Part shown: positions 36,900 to 49,183 of the stretch, in pieces
Layout of the letters: each line of letters starts with the position of its first letter
Position numbering within the stretch: the first letter of the stretch is position 1
DNA from: Berberis thunbergii
Taxonomy: Eukaryota; Streptophyta; Magnoliopsida; Ranunculales; Berberidaceae
Reading direction: 5' to 3'
DNA: 64,000 nucleotides
NCBI GenBank assembly: GCA_003290165.1
Contig: QNQO01000815.1
Coordinates: forward strand, 62,001 to 126,000
Notes under the pieces: model-generated
What the model was told of the DNA's origin: nothing
The model's database searches: none
The model's input: only the letters and a program-made list of their open reading frames with translations
Position numbers and translations under genes: made by a program

Positions 36900-37713
36900 A
36901 GAGGTTTTTTTCTTTCGGTCAGCTAATTTTAATCTGGTGGTGGCCTCCTGTTCAATCAAACCATTTCAGGTCAGCCTCTGTTCTCTTTTTTTTTTTTCAA
37001 CTGTTGCAATAAAAAACATGATTGTAATGATTTTTCAGTCATACAGTTTGTTCTTGATTGTCATTTTTCCATTAATATCTAGAAACAGACATCAGTGCCC
37101 ATATTGCTCAATCATTTTGCCTCCTTAAACATTTAAATGATCTTTCCTGTGACATTTGCATGTGGTAGTGAACGATAGACTGATTCGTTACAGGTGGTAT
37201 GCTTTGCCTTCAAAACATATCATTAAGTTAAGTGCTTATGGTCAAATGTTACTTCACTTCCATCTTCAAATTGACCTCTGTCCTACTTCTTTACAGAAAA
37301 CACCAACAGTATTTTCTAGGAAGAACACCTAAGCCCTTGCTTACCCATCTTAAGGTTCTGAACACAGTAAAATAACAAATCGACCACATGACAAATACAA
37401 TTCTATCGAGTGTGTGAAGCAAACACCGATTGAGTATTCAGGCATACAAAATAGGAGAAACACGGATACAAGCACCTAGTTCCCTTGGAAGAATTGGCAT
37501 GCTGTACATTTCCAAAATCTAATGTTGAAGATTTGAAAGTTAAAATTCCCTCGAAATCCTTGGCATTTTACAGTAAACTGTATTCAAGTTCAGTTTATTG
37601 GTGGACTCGCCTGTACAAAACACAACCTCTCAAATAACCTCGTTGGTAATACAATATACAGTAACTGCTACGTTTAGAAATCCTCAGCTATTGAGCTTTC
37701 TTCTCACTCGCCA
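36900..37713. other. Intergenic and 3' flank of the RING gene
   Basis: No gene seen. The part next to 37713 is expected to be the RING gene 3' UTR. Confidence 0.4.
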
Positions 37714-38975
37714 TTACCTCTCTAGCTCTTGTTTGCAAAGAGGACAACACGATATGATCTTAAGCCACTGATCGACACACTTAAGATGAAACATATGAGA
37801 ACATGGTAATTGTCTAACCTCTTCCTTGTCTCTGTATTTTGCTAGGCAAATACAACATTCCTGTTCACCAAGCAAAGAGAACGGCATAAGCAAAAAAAAC
37901 CATTAGTCTATCCTGCGTAGATCTGATCAAAGAAAAGCCAAGATATAACTAATGTCAGTATAGACAGTAATATCATGTATACTATGAGAAATACTTACCA
38001 AGTTTTCACTTTCAAGGTCTGAATTGCATTCAGTATCATCACCATGTTCTGAGTTGGTTTCAACTTCTTTGTATTTCCAGCTCGTTAACCTCGAAATTTG
38101 ATCATCAGTGGCACCTTTCTCGAAGGAAGCCATGTTCATGTTGTACCCACGGAAATTACTGATCAGAGGTACGCAACAACAGAGCAATAGAAACAATAGG
38201 AATGGAAAAGAGTAGCTGATAGCATTCCAAGCCAGTAGAGAAACACAGAGCACATGCAATTTTGGAGCTCGACTGAAAAATCCGAGACGTGAATCAAAGA
38301 CCCATACATTGCCCACCACAAACCATATTGCGAAAAATAGTTCAAGACAAGTCTGGGATTTGTTCATGAAATGCGCACACCTGTTTAGCAAAGACTAGTA
38401 AAGGTTAGCACATCTGCCTAGCATTATTTGGTGTTCTCAGGAAAAATATCAAATGCTAGGAATAGTATTCATTACCTGGATTGCTCGTTGCTTCTTTCGT
38501 GTTGTGTGACAGTTAAGCGAAATGTATTTTCTTGTGCCATATGAGGATGGAGATAGCGCCAATACAACAGAGGCATACTCAGGAGACACCCAATGTCATA
38601 CCCAACAATCCATATACTCAGAAACCATACCGGCTTCTCTTCTTTAGAAACTGATAGAGTAAAAGTTATGATGTTTATCTGAACAACCAAAACCATGAGT
38701 TCCAAAGCAATCCAACTAGGAGAGTTGAATGGATTCGATCCCAGGTCAGACCTTGAGCCATTTTGATAGTGAAAGACCCTTTGCAGGAAACTGAACCATC
38801 TTGCTCTAGATATCCTTATAGCTGTTCTCACCATGAAAGATGTAGGAGCATTGTTAGATCCATTTCGAAGACTTGCAGTGGTACGATCTTCTTCACCAAC
38901 AGAATTTGATGAAATTGAAACTGGAATGCTCGAACTGTACAGTGCATCAGGTGAAAAGTAGTACCGCGTATTCAT
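37714..38975 (-). CDS. Membrane RING-H2 E3 ubiquitin ligase, 342 aa
   Basis: Likely transfers ubiquitin from an E2 to unknown substrates at an endomembrane. Exons: 38476-38975, 37999-38380, 37714-37860, with phases that join exactly (SNEQS-R-CAHFM at junction 1). N terminus has SNSVGEED and the block ARWFSFLQRVFHYQNGSRSD, hallmark of the Arabidopsis At1g12760/At4g11680-type ligases. About four hydrophobic segments follow (LELMVLVVQINIITFTL; IWIVGYDIGCLLSMPLLYW; FFAIWFVVGNVWVF; FPFLLFLLLCCCVPLI). The C-terminal RING-H2 is CCICLAKYRDKEEVRQLPC, SHMFHLKC, CCPLC (C-x2-C-x14/15-C-x-H-x2-H-x2-C-x10-C-x2-C), all eight ligands present. The protein is shorter than the Arabidopsis members (around 400 aa), mostly at the ends. 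A 5' UTR intron probably lies at about 39003-39390. Confidence 0.93.
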
Positions 38976-38999
38976 TAGGAATCACCAGGTCTGGCCTTC

Positions 39000-39800
39000 T
39001 ATAAAAGAAAGTTTTTGAGGAGGACGAACATCACAAGTACTTCAACCTAAGATGGATAATCACATGGAGTAAAGAATACCACAGTATGAAGGTGAAAGTC
39101 ATATAGGGCAATTTATAATCATCGGCTAATTCCCTACAATCTCAAACCGAGACTTTTCAACATCTAAGGACTAAAGTACTGACAAACCTAACCCTGTATA
39201 TCCAATTGTCGAAATCACTATAGTATTACATTCAATGAAAAGCAGCACCTAATCTCCATGGCTACTAAAAAAAAGCCGAATTCAACACAATAACACACTC
39301 CCTAAACGAAAAACAGCAATGGGTATGCACCAATAAGACTTACAAAACTGTTGAGAACTATGAATCTGAATTATAAACATGGGTTTTCGATCAATTTAGC
39401 AGGAGTGGAAGAAGAAAATGAAGGGGTGAAGAGATGGTGACCAAGAAGCTAACAGCTTTGCTTAGATACAAAGCCACTCATGGAACTAACCAGTGGCCTA
39501 ACTTCCCTCCATTTTTTTTTGTTTATTTGAGAAGCAAAGGGAGTAGTAGAGATTACATGAGATTTGAGAGCAACTGCTCCTCTTCAAATCACTCTCAAAT
39601 CTTCTATCATCTCTCTAATCTCCAATTTGGTTTGTTATGTTTGCGCGATAAATAAATGGGTTGGGTTTCGGTTTGGTCAAGTAATCCATCAACCTGCCAT
39701 GACATAACACGAATCTAATACAACTCGACCCATTGCCACCCTTAAACTCTGTATTTATCGTTTTTTTCTTGAAGCATAATTTAAGATGAAAGCAAGTGAG
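39000..39800. other. RING gene 5' region
   Basis: Contains the probable 5' UTR intron acceptor (TATAG before AAGGCCAGACC, about 39001) and promoter. No other gene supported. Confidence 0.4.
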
Positions 39801-39804
39801 CCAA

Positions 39805-39900
39805 AGACATGACAGCTCAATGGTTAAAACTTGACGGTTCATGAGTTCAAATCCAGCCGACTGGGATCCTAAATAGTTTTGGGATCTATAAACCGTCATT
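39805..39900 (+). mobile_element. tRNA-derived SINE relic
   Basis: Contains AGCTCAATGGTTAAAACTTG (A-box-like) and GAGTTCAAATCCAG (B-box-like, consensus GGTTCRANNCC), 35-40 bp apart as in tRNA genes. It is not a functional tRNA because the arms do not pair. This is a different SINE family from the GCCAATGGTG copies. Confidence 0.55.
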
Positions 39901-40139
39901 GCCGTAGACGAATATATAAAAAAATGAATTCTGCATTTTACATGTCTCTAAAAGTTGGATACTAACAAGTGAAAGCAAACAAGAAATGTATTGAAAAATG
40001 ACACTTAACAAATAGAATTTATTTGCCTTTTGAAGCTTATCAAAATTTTGTGATATAAATCCAAAACATATAATCATTTATCCATCAACTTTTTTATTAC
40101 ATCACTTTGTCAAATATTTTCTTTACCTTTTTTTTTTTT

Positions 40140-40255
40140 GACCTATAGGTCAACACCCATTAGAAAGTAACCATGCTGCAGGTGAAATTCGAAGCTAGGA
40201 CGTGGGGGACAAACCCACACAGCCCTAACCACTAGGCCATAACACCATTGGCATA
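40140..40255 (-). mobile_element. SINE copy, GCCAATGGTG family
   Basis: Reverse complement of the 50904-51078 element: GCCAATGGTGTTATGGCCTA, GTGGTTAGGG, GTGGGTTTGTCCCCCACGTC, then the TGACCTATAGGTC motif and a poly-A tail (the T run at 40129-40139 on the plus strand). Confidence 0.8.
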
Positions 40256-40784
40256 TTCTCTTTACCTTATATAATAATCGTGGTTAATTCCCTACGTGAC
40301 TTAAGCATGTGAGGTGCAACGAGGTGATACGTTCTTTGTAACAGTCTCCTCTTTTATGAAAATATGTCTTCGCATGCATAATTCCCTCCATGACTTTTTT
40401 TTATCTGTAACGTTCATTAAGGGAGAACTTTATTGAGCCTGAATTTGGGCATTTGTTTATGATTTATTTTGGTGGGCCATATTTGTGTTTTTATGACTGA
40501 ATTCGCCTTTTTGGGCTTTATCAATTGGCCTGATTTTGAGATACTTAATCATCGTGATAGACGATTTCTGCCACGTGTACAGTTGCAATAACAATCTTAT
40601 TTGATGTATCATCATATTTTATTGGCCTTTTGAAGCTTATCAAATATTTGTCATATAAATCGAAACATATAATCATTTTTCCATCAAGTTCTTTAGTACA
40701 TCACTTTAGGGTCATTGTTGAATAACCTTCTCTTCGTCAACAGACAGGCTGCCAAATAAGACCTTGTGAGTAACTTCATTTCAT
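40256..40784. other. Intergenic, no gene seen
   Basis: A 50-bp segment TTTTGAAGCTTATCAAA...ATATAATCATTT occurs at 40026-40085 and again at 40627-40685, suggesting local duplication. Confidence 0.45.
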
Positions 40785-40793
40785 TATCTGATA

Positions 40794-41970
40794 GGGTTAA
40801 TTACAATTTTCCTCTATAATACATGTCATATTCAGGTTTGCCCTCAATTAACATTCATATTGCACTTTTCCCTAAAACTAACATTCAACATGCATTGACC
40901 GTCTGTTTTCAAAGCAGATTGCCAAAATACCCCTGAAAAATCAAAGGCTAAAATTGAATCTTTCGTACCTCGAACATCTCATCGAGGAAAATTTAACAGT
41001 TGATTTAAAAAAATCTTTCATCTAAAAGAACTTATTTCGAGGAAAATCTAACGATTCAAATTTAATCGTACACACATCTCTAGGTAAATCTAATGGTTCA
41101 AATTTAATTATGCACACATCTTGAGAAAAATCTAATGATTCGGCATGCACCTCGAGGCAAATCTGACGATTCAGCACGCATCTTGAGGAAAATCTGATGG
41201 TTCAACACACATCTCGAGGAAATCTAAAGTTTTAATGATTTTTAATTTAATTTTGTCCCCTGAAACATAACAGATCTGAGAAATGAAGGGGAGGAAGAAG
41301 GATGAAGTGGAGGAATGAAGACTTAATTTTATTATAGGGGTTGTGAAATAGAGAAGGAAAGATGAGGGAAGAGGAAGAATGAGGAAGTGGAGGAATGAAG
41401 AAGCTGAGGGAGGATGAAGGGGGAGGTGGTGGCGAGGCTGCGAGATAGAGGAGGAAAATGAGGGAGTTGGAGAAAGATAATCAAAATTTTCTTGATTATC
41501 TCTCAAGTCTATTCGAGCCTCCTGATTTTCTCGAGATGCGTGATGGATAGTCAGATTTTCCTCGAGATGCATACTAAATGGTTAGATCTTCCCCGAGACG
41601 TGTGCTGAACCGTCATATTTTTCTTGAGATGCGTGGTGAATCGTCATAATTTCCCAAGATGCGTGTTGAATTGTTAGATTTTCTCGATAAGCGTATATAA
41701 TTAAACTTGGACCGTTAGATTTTTCTCGAGATGAGTTCTTTAAGATGAAATATTTTTTAAATCAACTTTGGATTTTCCTCAAGATGAGAATTCGAGATAC
41801 GAAAGATTCAATCTCAGCCTTTGATTTCTCTGGGGTATTTTGGTAATCTGATTTGAAAAAAGACGGTCAATGCACGTTGACTGTTAGTCTAGGGGAAAAG
41901 TGCAATATAAATGTTAATTGGGAGCAATGCTGAATATGACATATATTATAGGGGGAATTGCAATTAACCC
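40794..41970. mobile_element. Foldback-like MULE with very long inverted repeats
   Basis: Perfect 9-bp target duplication TATCTGATA (40785-40793 and 41971-41979). The ends start GGGTTAATTACAATTTTCC and, in reverse complement, GGGTTAATTGCAATTCCCC. Inverted similarity extends over several hundred bases (for example GGGGTATTTTGG and GACGGTCAATGC on the right against their complements on the left). Inside each arm a 35-50-bp motif ending CATCTCGAGGAAAATCTAACGATTC is repeated several times. No transposase. The open frame 41171-41572 reads through this repeat and is not a gene. Confidence 0.88.
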
Positions 41971-41979
41971 TATCTGATA

Positions 41980-42544
41980 AGGATGGCCCAATTAGTGAAA
42001 GCATCTTGATTGAGCAAACATACCAGTAACTAACCAACATGCATTCTATGTTTTGGCAAAATTTCCCTCTCATGATGTATTTGCTAAAGTTGATACATCT
42101 CCATTGTTTAATGTTAATATTTCCTCAGATCATCTTAGCCTTATCTAGGCGCAAACGTAATATATAGAAAATAGATACGAGGTGAGTTCCTTGGTGCAAA
42201 TCAATCTCAGTTTATTTGTATATGACATGTTTACGTAGAGATGTCTCTTAGATTACACTTAATTTTTTGCTTAAACAAGCAACATCAATGCTTCCATTTG
42301 ATTTCATTCAAAGATGGCACTTAGCTTTCAAACTTCTTAAACATGCATTTTGCACCAAACTATGAAAGCAATCTACAATCCACTCTTAAAAACATTGAAT
42401 GTTACATGAACACACTCAGAATTGGATGTTATATATGAACAATCTCAGAAATGAGAAACAGAGGAAACAGACTACAAGTTAGTAAATGTGGCAATGTTTA
42501 TATAAGTTTCTTTGAAACAATCCCTGATACAATGTCCATCGAAC
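41980..42544. other. Intergenic, no gene seen
   Basis: AT-rich; nothing coding supported. Confidence 0.4.
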
Positions 42545-43060
42545 ATTTGGATTTTCTAATCATGCGCCATGGCCTTCGTAAAACTGACTCAGCTTTCCCT
42601 TCACAGACTCTATACCAATAATTGTCAGGTTCGACTGATCCAAACTTCCTCATTATCAAAGCTTCCCTCCTTCACCCCATAAAGCTTCATCGGTGTGACT
42701 CTAGTATGATCCTCCACAAGGTACAGACGCAATCTGTCTTTCATTTGCCATCAAACTGATTCTGTTTCAAGACTGATGCTGCCTCTTTCAAATGCTCAAA
42801 ATTAAAGTAAAAGCGGAAATCCTTCCCTTCCTCATCCATGTTAGATGAAGTGTACATTGAAGACAAGCATAACTTGAATCCATAACCAGGGTCCTGTTCA
42901 AATATCGAGCCTCACCCAAAGCACATAAGAGACTCCATAGGTATTGGTTCAAGCTCTTGTACCTATCACCACCACCAGTGTAAATCAAATACATCCCACG
43001 ACGAAATGAGCTCTCAGTCTCAACTCTATCATAGGTCGCAACTTCCCCTATCACTGGCAT
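42545..43060 (-). pseudogene. O-fucosyltransferase family (plant GT65-like) pseudogene fragment
   Basis: In successive frames the minus strand reads GGGDRYKSLNQYLWSLLCAL then GEARYLNRTLVMD (43000-42875), CLSSMYTSSNMDEEGKDFRF then YFNFEHLKEAASVLKQNQFD (about 42868-42745), DRLRLYLVEDHTRVTPMKLY (about 42740-42670) and ALIMRKFGSVEPDNYWYRVC followed by EGKAESVLRRPW (about 42665-42550). These match consecutive parts of the plant O-fucosyltransferase-related protein family (Golgi type II enzymes). At least three frameshifts and missing residues make it non-functional. The rest of the protein is absent on both sides, although 43061-43140 (DQQEVRKKILEK) may belong to it. Confidence 0.85.
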
Positions 43061-43449
43061 GCTTCCACCACTCTGTTTTCTCTAGTATCTTCTTCCGAAC
43101 CTCTTGCTGATCCTTCTTCCTTTTCCTTGCATTCAGACCTGTATGGTAACCTCCAATCCCAATCACCTTAAAATTACAGTTCTCTTGCCTTTTAAACACA
43201 AGTTACATTGATCCTAGTTGAAAGACACATATATGGTATCAGTTTTCAGAATGTTCATCAGCACTGGCATTCATGTTATGTTTTTGCTGCTTGACAGATC
43301 TTCGCAGGCATGAAACCATGTAGTTGATGGGATAACAATGCAGCATGCATATAAGATGGAAGTGCAGGAGATCTGAAAGACTGACAAAATATTCATTATC
43401 ACGACCGAAGCCATGGGTCTTTTCTAGTGCACAGTTCAGCATGATTAAG

Positions 43450-44339
43450 GTAAGAGTAAAGCTGTTAAGACTCGAAGGGATTTGGGGTTATATATATGAT
43501 ATAGGTTTCTGAGGTTGCTGCTTTTTATGACTTCTGCTTTGATACTATATCTTCAATATGTTCATATAGCAATCATTTACTAATAAAAAAAAAAAAAGAA
43601 TTGACCCAATGTCATTTTCTTATCTGATTTCCATTTGTGACCAATCTCTCAAAATGGCACTGAAAGGATTTCAAGACGAAAGTTTCTCCCAGGATTTTTC
43701 CTGTTGCTAGTAAATACAAATGCTACCGGCAAAATACTAAAAGAAATCAAAAGAACTTGTGAGTTCTAACATGATGGATAGAAAATCTAACTCCATCTTA
43801 ATCATCAAACCTTTTCACTGTCTTCTACCATGACCCTTTCCTCAGAGTAAACTTCACTCGAATAAATAAATTTTCACCTGAAATTTCAAATAGATACTAG
43901 GACAATAAACCTGAGAGTCAATGTCCTTAATTGGGAGACAGTTGTTAACTAATAATTCAAGAAAACGAGTCTAATTTGTAACATACGTGAATTTCCAAAC
44001 ATTAAAACCACATTCATGTTTACATAAAAAAAACCGAGAAATGTACAGTTGGCTCGTAAATTCACCAACGAGGTTACAAGAGGCAGGACTTACATCTGTA
44101 TACAAAGTATGGGTCCTCCCAAAACCACTCCCCAATAAATAACCACCCTAAGTATGTAAAATTCAATAAAAAATGACTAAATACACAAGTACGGAAAAGA
44201 GGTGATAACGATAATCGTTTTGGAAGAACATCACCTCATCACTTCAGTTTATTCACATTCTATCAACTGGCATGACAGTGATATGATTTCTTCATGGTAA
44301 ACACACGATTCAGCACCAAGTACAAGCAACATCATATAT
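43450..44339. other. 3' flank of the TMEM245-like gene, no gene seen
   Basis: The part next to 44339 is the expected 3' UTR. No other feature. Confidence 0.4.
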
Positions 44340-47300
44340 TTACTGGGTTTTTGCTTTTTTTTGTTCCTTGGCTTCTGCCAAAACGAACTCCGCATACAAA
44401 TCTTTCAATGCAATCATAACTGTTGTTATCAATGGACCCATTATTGCTCCCTGTGGAAGAAAAGTACATTTAAACACTTAAAACCAATAGATCATTCGAA
44501 TAAACAATATACGTAAAACTATAGACAGGTCTGTTGACCACAAATTGTAACAAATATGGAAAATGTTTCTAATGTTAGGTGTTTGATTACGAAAACCATC
44601 TCTCAACCTTCATACTTATTTCAATTATAGACAACATCTTGCCTGGCCACTATCAAATTATAAGACACAGACTTTCCAGTGTAATTTAAAGAAAATGGAT
44701 TCCTAGCAAGCTCATTGATAAGATCAAGGATTGTGATTTCGTTTTTCGAGGTCATTTTTGTATCCTAATTTTAAGAAATATTTCGGTGTGTAAAGAAAAA
44801 ACGTAAAAAATTTGAGGATACATAAAAAATATATAATGAATTTCGAGGGTATATGAAAATGTGAAAAAAAATAGATGCAAGTAAATATATTAAATGAAGC
44901 CTAAATACCAATAAATGAAACAAACATGAAATCAATATATATAATTAGAAAATCAGGGGGTGGTTTCAAAAATCAATATATAAGTAGAGGAAATGATAAT
45001 TAGAAAATCAGAGGGGTGGTTTTAAAAATCAATAAATAATTAGAAGAATTGATAATACAAAAACCCCGAAATTTACGAAAAAAGTTCGAAATTTTCAAAA
45101 AAAACCCTTGAAATAATGCAATTTTTGGTAGTTGGGTTTTGTATTTTTACGGAAAATTTTTTCAAATTCACAAAATTTACGAAAAAATTTCGAAATTAAA
45201 AAAAAATCTTGAAAATTTTCAAAAAAAACCCTAAAAAAAATGTAACTTTTAATTTCGCCCTTTTTCTTTTCGTAATTAAAAAAAAAAAAAACGAAATTTT
45301 CGTTGAAACTTCGCGAGATTTTGGGAAATCACATTCCTTTGACCAGATACTTCATGTCAGTTTAATAAGGTTCTTGTCTACCTTATTGTTATGCTCTAAA
45401 ACCTAACCACCATACAAGCAGAGTCCAGAGGTAAGATGAACAAGTTTTCATGAACCAATCTCAGAAACACATTACTGAATTATTGAAAAACGTGTGGAAA
45501 GAACAACTGATTCCTTTTACAGTGCAATCACATACTTCAAGTCGATAACAAAAGTAGATTCTGAGCAAGAATTAGAATTTCTAAAGGAAATGTTGTTGTT
45601 CACCAATAACTCCAGTTAAAATAGTATATAACAAAAGAAGATAAATACCTCCAAAGCCGAGGGGAACAATGCCATGCCACCAATGATGCTAAGCCCAGTG
45701 AGATACGCACTATAACCGGGTATACCAACCTGAATTTCTGATGCTCCATAATCCATGAGCACAAGGTGAACAGCAGACAAAATAACAGCGAATACATATC
45801 TTTCTTCCATTACCAACTGCGCAGCTGCTGGGATTGTTGCAAACCAAGATGGAAAGATTGGCAACAGAGGACTCAAGAATGCAAGAACAGTTGACATGTA
45901 TAGAAAATGAATGGAGTACAGTCTAAATAAAAGCCACGTCAAACACCCTTGAAATAGGGCAATCTCTGCCGTAGTCAAAAGCACACTACCAATTGCATGA
46001 TCTAAAACTTCAACGCAACGGATCCTTGTAGGTTTTGAGATAGGAAGCATACACATCACTTGTTCCGTCACGCCACCAGACTCTGACGTGATTAGGTAGT
46101 ATAGAACCCAAAAGAAAACCATGGTTTGCGAAACAAAGTTCAAAACACCCGCTGCTCCAGAGATAATTGAAGTGCCAATGGAGAACACGAAACTTGCACT
46201 GCCACCTAGAACAGACTTACTACTATCAAAAACACGCTTAGACACATCGATTCCTTGAACAGCAAACCCTTTAGCCTTGACAACCAAATCCTCTCTTGTA
46301 ATGATCAATTCCCTGAATATGGCATCCAGTTCTGTGTAAATCTGACTCCACTCCTTGTTTATAATTCGGTTTCTTAGACTGATAAGCTTTTCAGTATACG
46401 GGGATGGATTCATCAATGCTGTGGATGGCTTTGTAGAATTGGAATGCTGAGTTATCACAAATTGCTTAATCCCAGCAGCAAACTCTGTTAAATTATACTG
46501 CATTGCTAAACTATCAATTTGTTGAGACACGGTTTCATAGAACATTGCAGTGTACTTATCCACCATCTCCGGAACATCATTTTCTTTCATCCATTGCTTA
46601 ACACCAATCCTCTCTGCGTAATTATTCTTCTCCACATGAATTTTCAGCGAAATCACAGCATCCTTTCCCTCCACACCAATTTTGTAAGAGAAGAAAATCC
46701 CACCAACTAAAAACCCAACAATCATCCCCACAATCAACCCAACTGCCACAATTGTCTTCAACCTCTTCAACACCCCACTAGTCAAAAAGGCGCTAAATTT
46801 ACTCCGACGGAAACTAGTACTCCTGAATGAAGAAACAGCTGACATGGTCGAATCCCAATTACTGAAAGTGAACAAAAACCCTAACCCAACAAGTCCCAAT
46901 GACCCAAAACCACCCATTTGCTCATAAGTAATAACAAACACCCCAAATGCAACTAACCACCTGACCAACTTAGAAAAACCCCTTCTTCTTTTCCCCTCAG
47001 AATCACTGTGTTTTTGCTTCTGCCGCAGAATTACATTCGAAAACGCATTCCGAATATCAAAAAGTGTACTAATTGAAACCCTAAAAATGGCAATGGGAAT
47101 TGCTAATATTGTCTCAGTGAGACCTAAATGCAAGGGTTCAGACCAAAACCCAACAAACAAATCCTGAATCCCTCTCAACGGAATTGAACATAACACAGCC
47201 CATTGAAGGGGCCTTAGATATTCTTCAAGCAATTTGAAAACCCCATATAGTAAAAAAATTGCAAAAGCAAGACCAGCATGAGCCATGGCAATGTAAATTG

Positions 47301-47549
47301 CAAGACGTACCTGAGGATCCACTGATAAAGCCGCCTTCTGATTGGGTTCCGAAGGAAGTGTTGGGTTTCGAGTAGGTTCTAAATCTTGGGTCTTGGTCGG
47401 TTTTTGATGATTGGGTTCTGGAGGAGAGGACTGGGGTGGTGAAGAAGAGGGATCTGGATCGGGTTTCGCACCGAAGCGGATCGGAACATGTCATGCCATG
47501 AGAGGTTTGTGGGGTTTTCGTTGGGTTTAGTGTAAGGGACGAGCTCCAT
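44340..47549 (-). CDS. Plant TMEM245-like multi-span membrane protein, one apparent 1-nt frameshift
   Basis: Integral membrane protein of the AI-2E/TMEM245 superfamily (At5g55960-like); molecular role unknown. Exon 1 45649-47549, exon 2 44340-44450 ([20 protein letters not shown] ... KAKTQ stop), joined at SALE/GAIM. The start ATG at 47549 gives [20 protein letters not shown] then [10 protein letters not shown], matching the conserved N terminus of the family. The frame is then lost at a CCC run (47461-47463) and resumes as [19 protein letters not shown], continuing without a stop to 45649. One missing C would restore it. Spans include [50 protein letters not shown] and [17 protein letters not shown]. 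If the shift is real, the only long protein would start at a downstream ATG such as MAHAGLAF (about 47287). A sequencing or assembly error is as likely. Confidence 0.88.
44740..45330 (-). repeat. AT-rich dispersed repeat, copy 2, in the TMEM245-like intron
   Basis: Inverted relative to copies 1 and 3 (shared TATTTAGRCTTCATTTAAT and TTTTCRCATTTTCATAT stretches). It also has internal GAAATTTACGAAAAAA-type direct repeats and a duplicated 45-bp piece (TTAGAAAATCAGRGGGGTGG at 44946 and 45000). Confidence 0.55.
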
Positions 47550-47759
47550 TGAAGAGAATTGAAGAAACAGAGTGAATAGCCGAGAAGAAAAACAGGGGAG
47601 GAGAGAGAATTTCTTCTTCTTCTTCTCTTTGCTTTTCAGATTTTTTTTTCAAAAGTAGTTCTGGCAAAAAAAACAGGGGAGGGTAGAATGGGGATTTTGT
47701 GGTGAAAGTTTTGGCCAAGTGGGGTGTGGCCTATTTGAGATTGGAGTGTAACAAGCCTG

Positions 47760-48140
47760 TGATTTCGCGAAATAATTTTTTTTTTTTTTTTTTGAGATCT
47801 CGAAATTTAAAGTTTAAAAGTACACACGTCGAGTTATTTTGAAATATTTCATATTTTTTTGTAAATTTCAGCATTTCGTGTAAAACCTAAAAGGTTACGA
47901 AGCAAATTACATTATACAGAAAGAAATATTTCATCTTATTATTAATTTTTTTTTTGTAGGTTTTGATATTTTCATATAAAATCTAAAAAATTATGAATAA
48001 AATTACATTTATAAGAATAATTGTGTATTTAGATTTCATTTATATATTTAATGTGTTTATTAAATTAATTTACTTTTATCTTACTTTTTCGCATATTCAT
48101 ATATGTTTGACATATTCTCTAAATTTTTACATTTTTTTTT
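47760..48140 (+). repeat. AT-rich dispersed repeat, copy 3
   Basis: Same order of blocks as 24130-24480: GAGATCTCGAAAT, GAGTTATTTTGAAATATTTC, TTTCGTGTAAAACCTAAAA, AATTACATTTATAAG, CATTTATATATTTAATG, TTTTTCGCATATTCAT. Confidence 0.7.
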
Positions 48141-48466
48141 ACATACAACAAAATATTTCTTAATACAGAAGACCGATGAGTAAGGTAATTTTTGGGATGG
48201 AAATGTCCTTTGTGAGTGTTAGTTAATACCGTTATGCGGTGATAGGTGACTTCCCTTATGGGTTTCTTTCGGTAAAACTGTTACTCGTAGATGCGACAAC
48301 ATAAATATTCTATGCTTGACTGGTTGATGTACTGGGCATTCGACAAAATATCTCAACTTTTTTGCTGTTTTTTGAATAATTAAAGCTAGACGGGGCATAC
48401 AACTTTGGAGGAATCTTATTCCTGGAGACAAACAAGTCTCGCATCAGGTGGGGTTGACATGTTTTT

Positions 48467-48590
48467 TTTTTTTTTTTTTTTTTTTTTATTTATAAATTTC
48501 TTAACCCCTCCCATCTCAAATGTCGTCAGCAGGGTTTGAACCTGAAATTATGATTCCATCCACCACAAATTTACCGCTGAGCTTGTAACG
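48467..48590 (-). mobile_element. tRNA-derived SINE relic with poly-A tail
   Basis: Reverse complement reads AGCTCAGCGGTAAATTTGTG (A-box-like), then GGTTCAAACCCTGC (a good B box), and ends in a 25-base poly-A (T run 48463-48487). It looks related to the 39805 relic type. Confidence 0.65.
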
Positions 48591-49183
48591 TTTTGAATGG
48601 TTGTTTAAGTTTAGTGAGGCACTTCACAGATATAAGGCACTGTTGCATTGCAATGATCAAACTACTTATAGATACAACTTGCTCAATTTGTATTGACAGA
48701 AAATGGAAGGAACAAAGGGTGAAGTTTACTGCAGATGTCTTGAACCCATCTCAAGCAACATGAATATATAAAGCCAAGTCTTCAGGATCTTAACACTCAA
48801 TTTACATTCTTTATAGCTAAAAGTGATTACAGATCAGTTAAGGCTACAATGGTGAATATTAGCTCTACAGTCTGCATTCAATGTACTAGCATTGTGGATT
48901 GGAGACAACAAACATTCGTGGAATAGCATATGCTCATCAACAGCTTCAGGAACTAAATTGGAAACTAACAAAGCGATACATGCTCTAGTGTGATAGCTTT
49001 TAAGAGAAGTTATGAACAAGAGTTCTATGGTATTTGATATCAGTAAAATGTACATCATTTACTGCTTATATAGGCAGCTTATGTAGTCATCTCAAGAGAA
49101 TAGAAGTAAATGAATAGCTGTCATAACAAACTAACACACAGCAGCATTTGAGCTAACAACCTATTTAGCTATTTTACTTAACA
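48591..49183 (-). mobile_element. 3' LTR of the copia element (distal boundary unclear)
   Basis: A polypurine tract (GAGAGGGGA, about 49184-49192 on the minus strand) is directly followed by TGTTAAGTAAAATAGC, the TG start of an LTR at 49183. Inside is CTATATAAGCAG, a TATA-like motif. I could not locate the CA end or a matching 5' LTR; the 48640-48700 part may be flank. Confidence 0.6.

Noticed and set aside
39805..39900. A functional tRNA gene
   Set aside because: A- and B-box-like motifs are present but the cloverleaf arms do not pair; better explained as a SINE head.
41171..41572. 133-codon minus-strand ORF
   Set aside because: Lies inside the foldback MULE and reads through its repeated arm motif.
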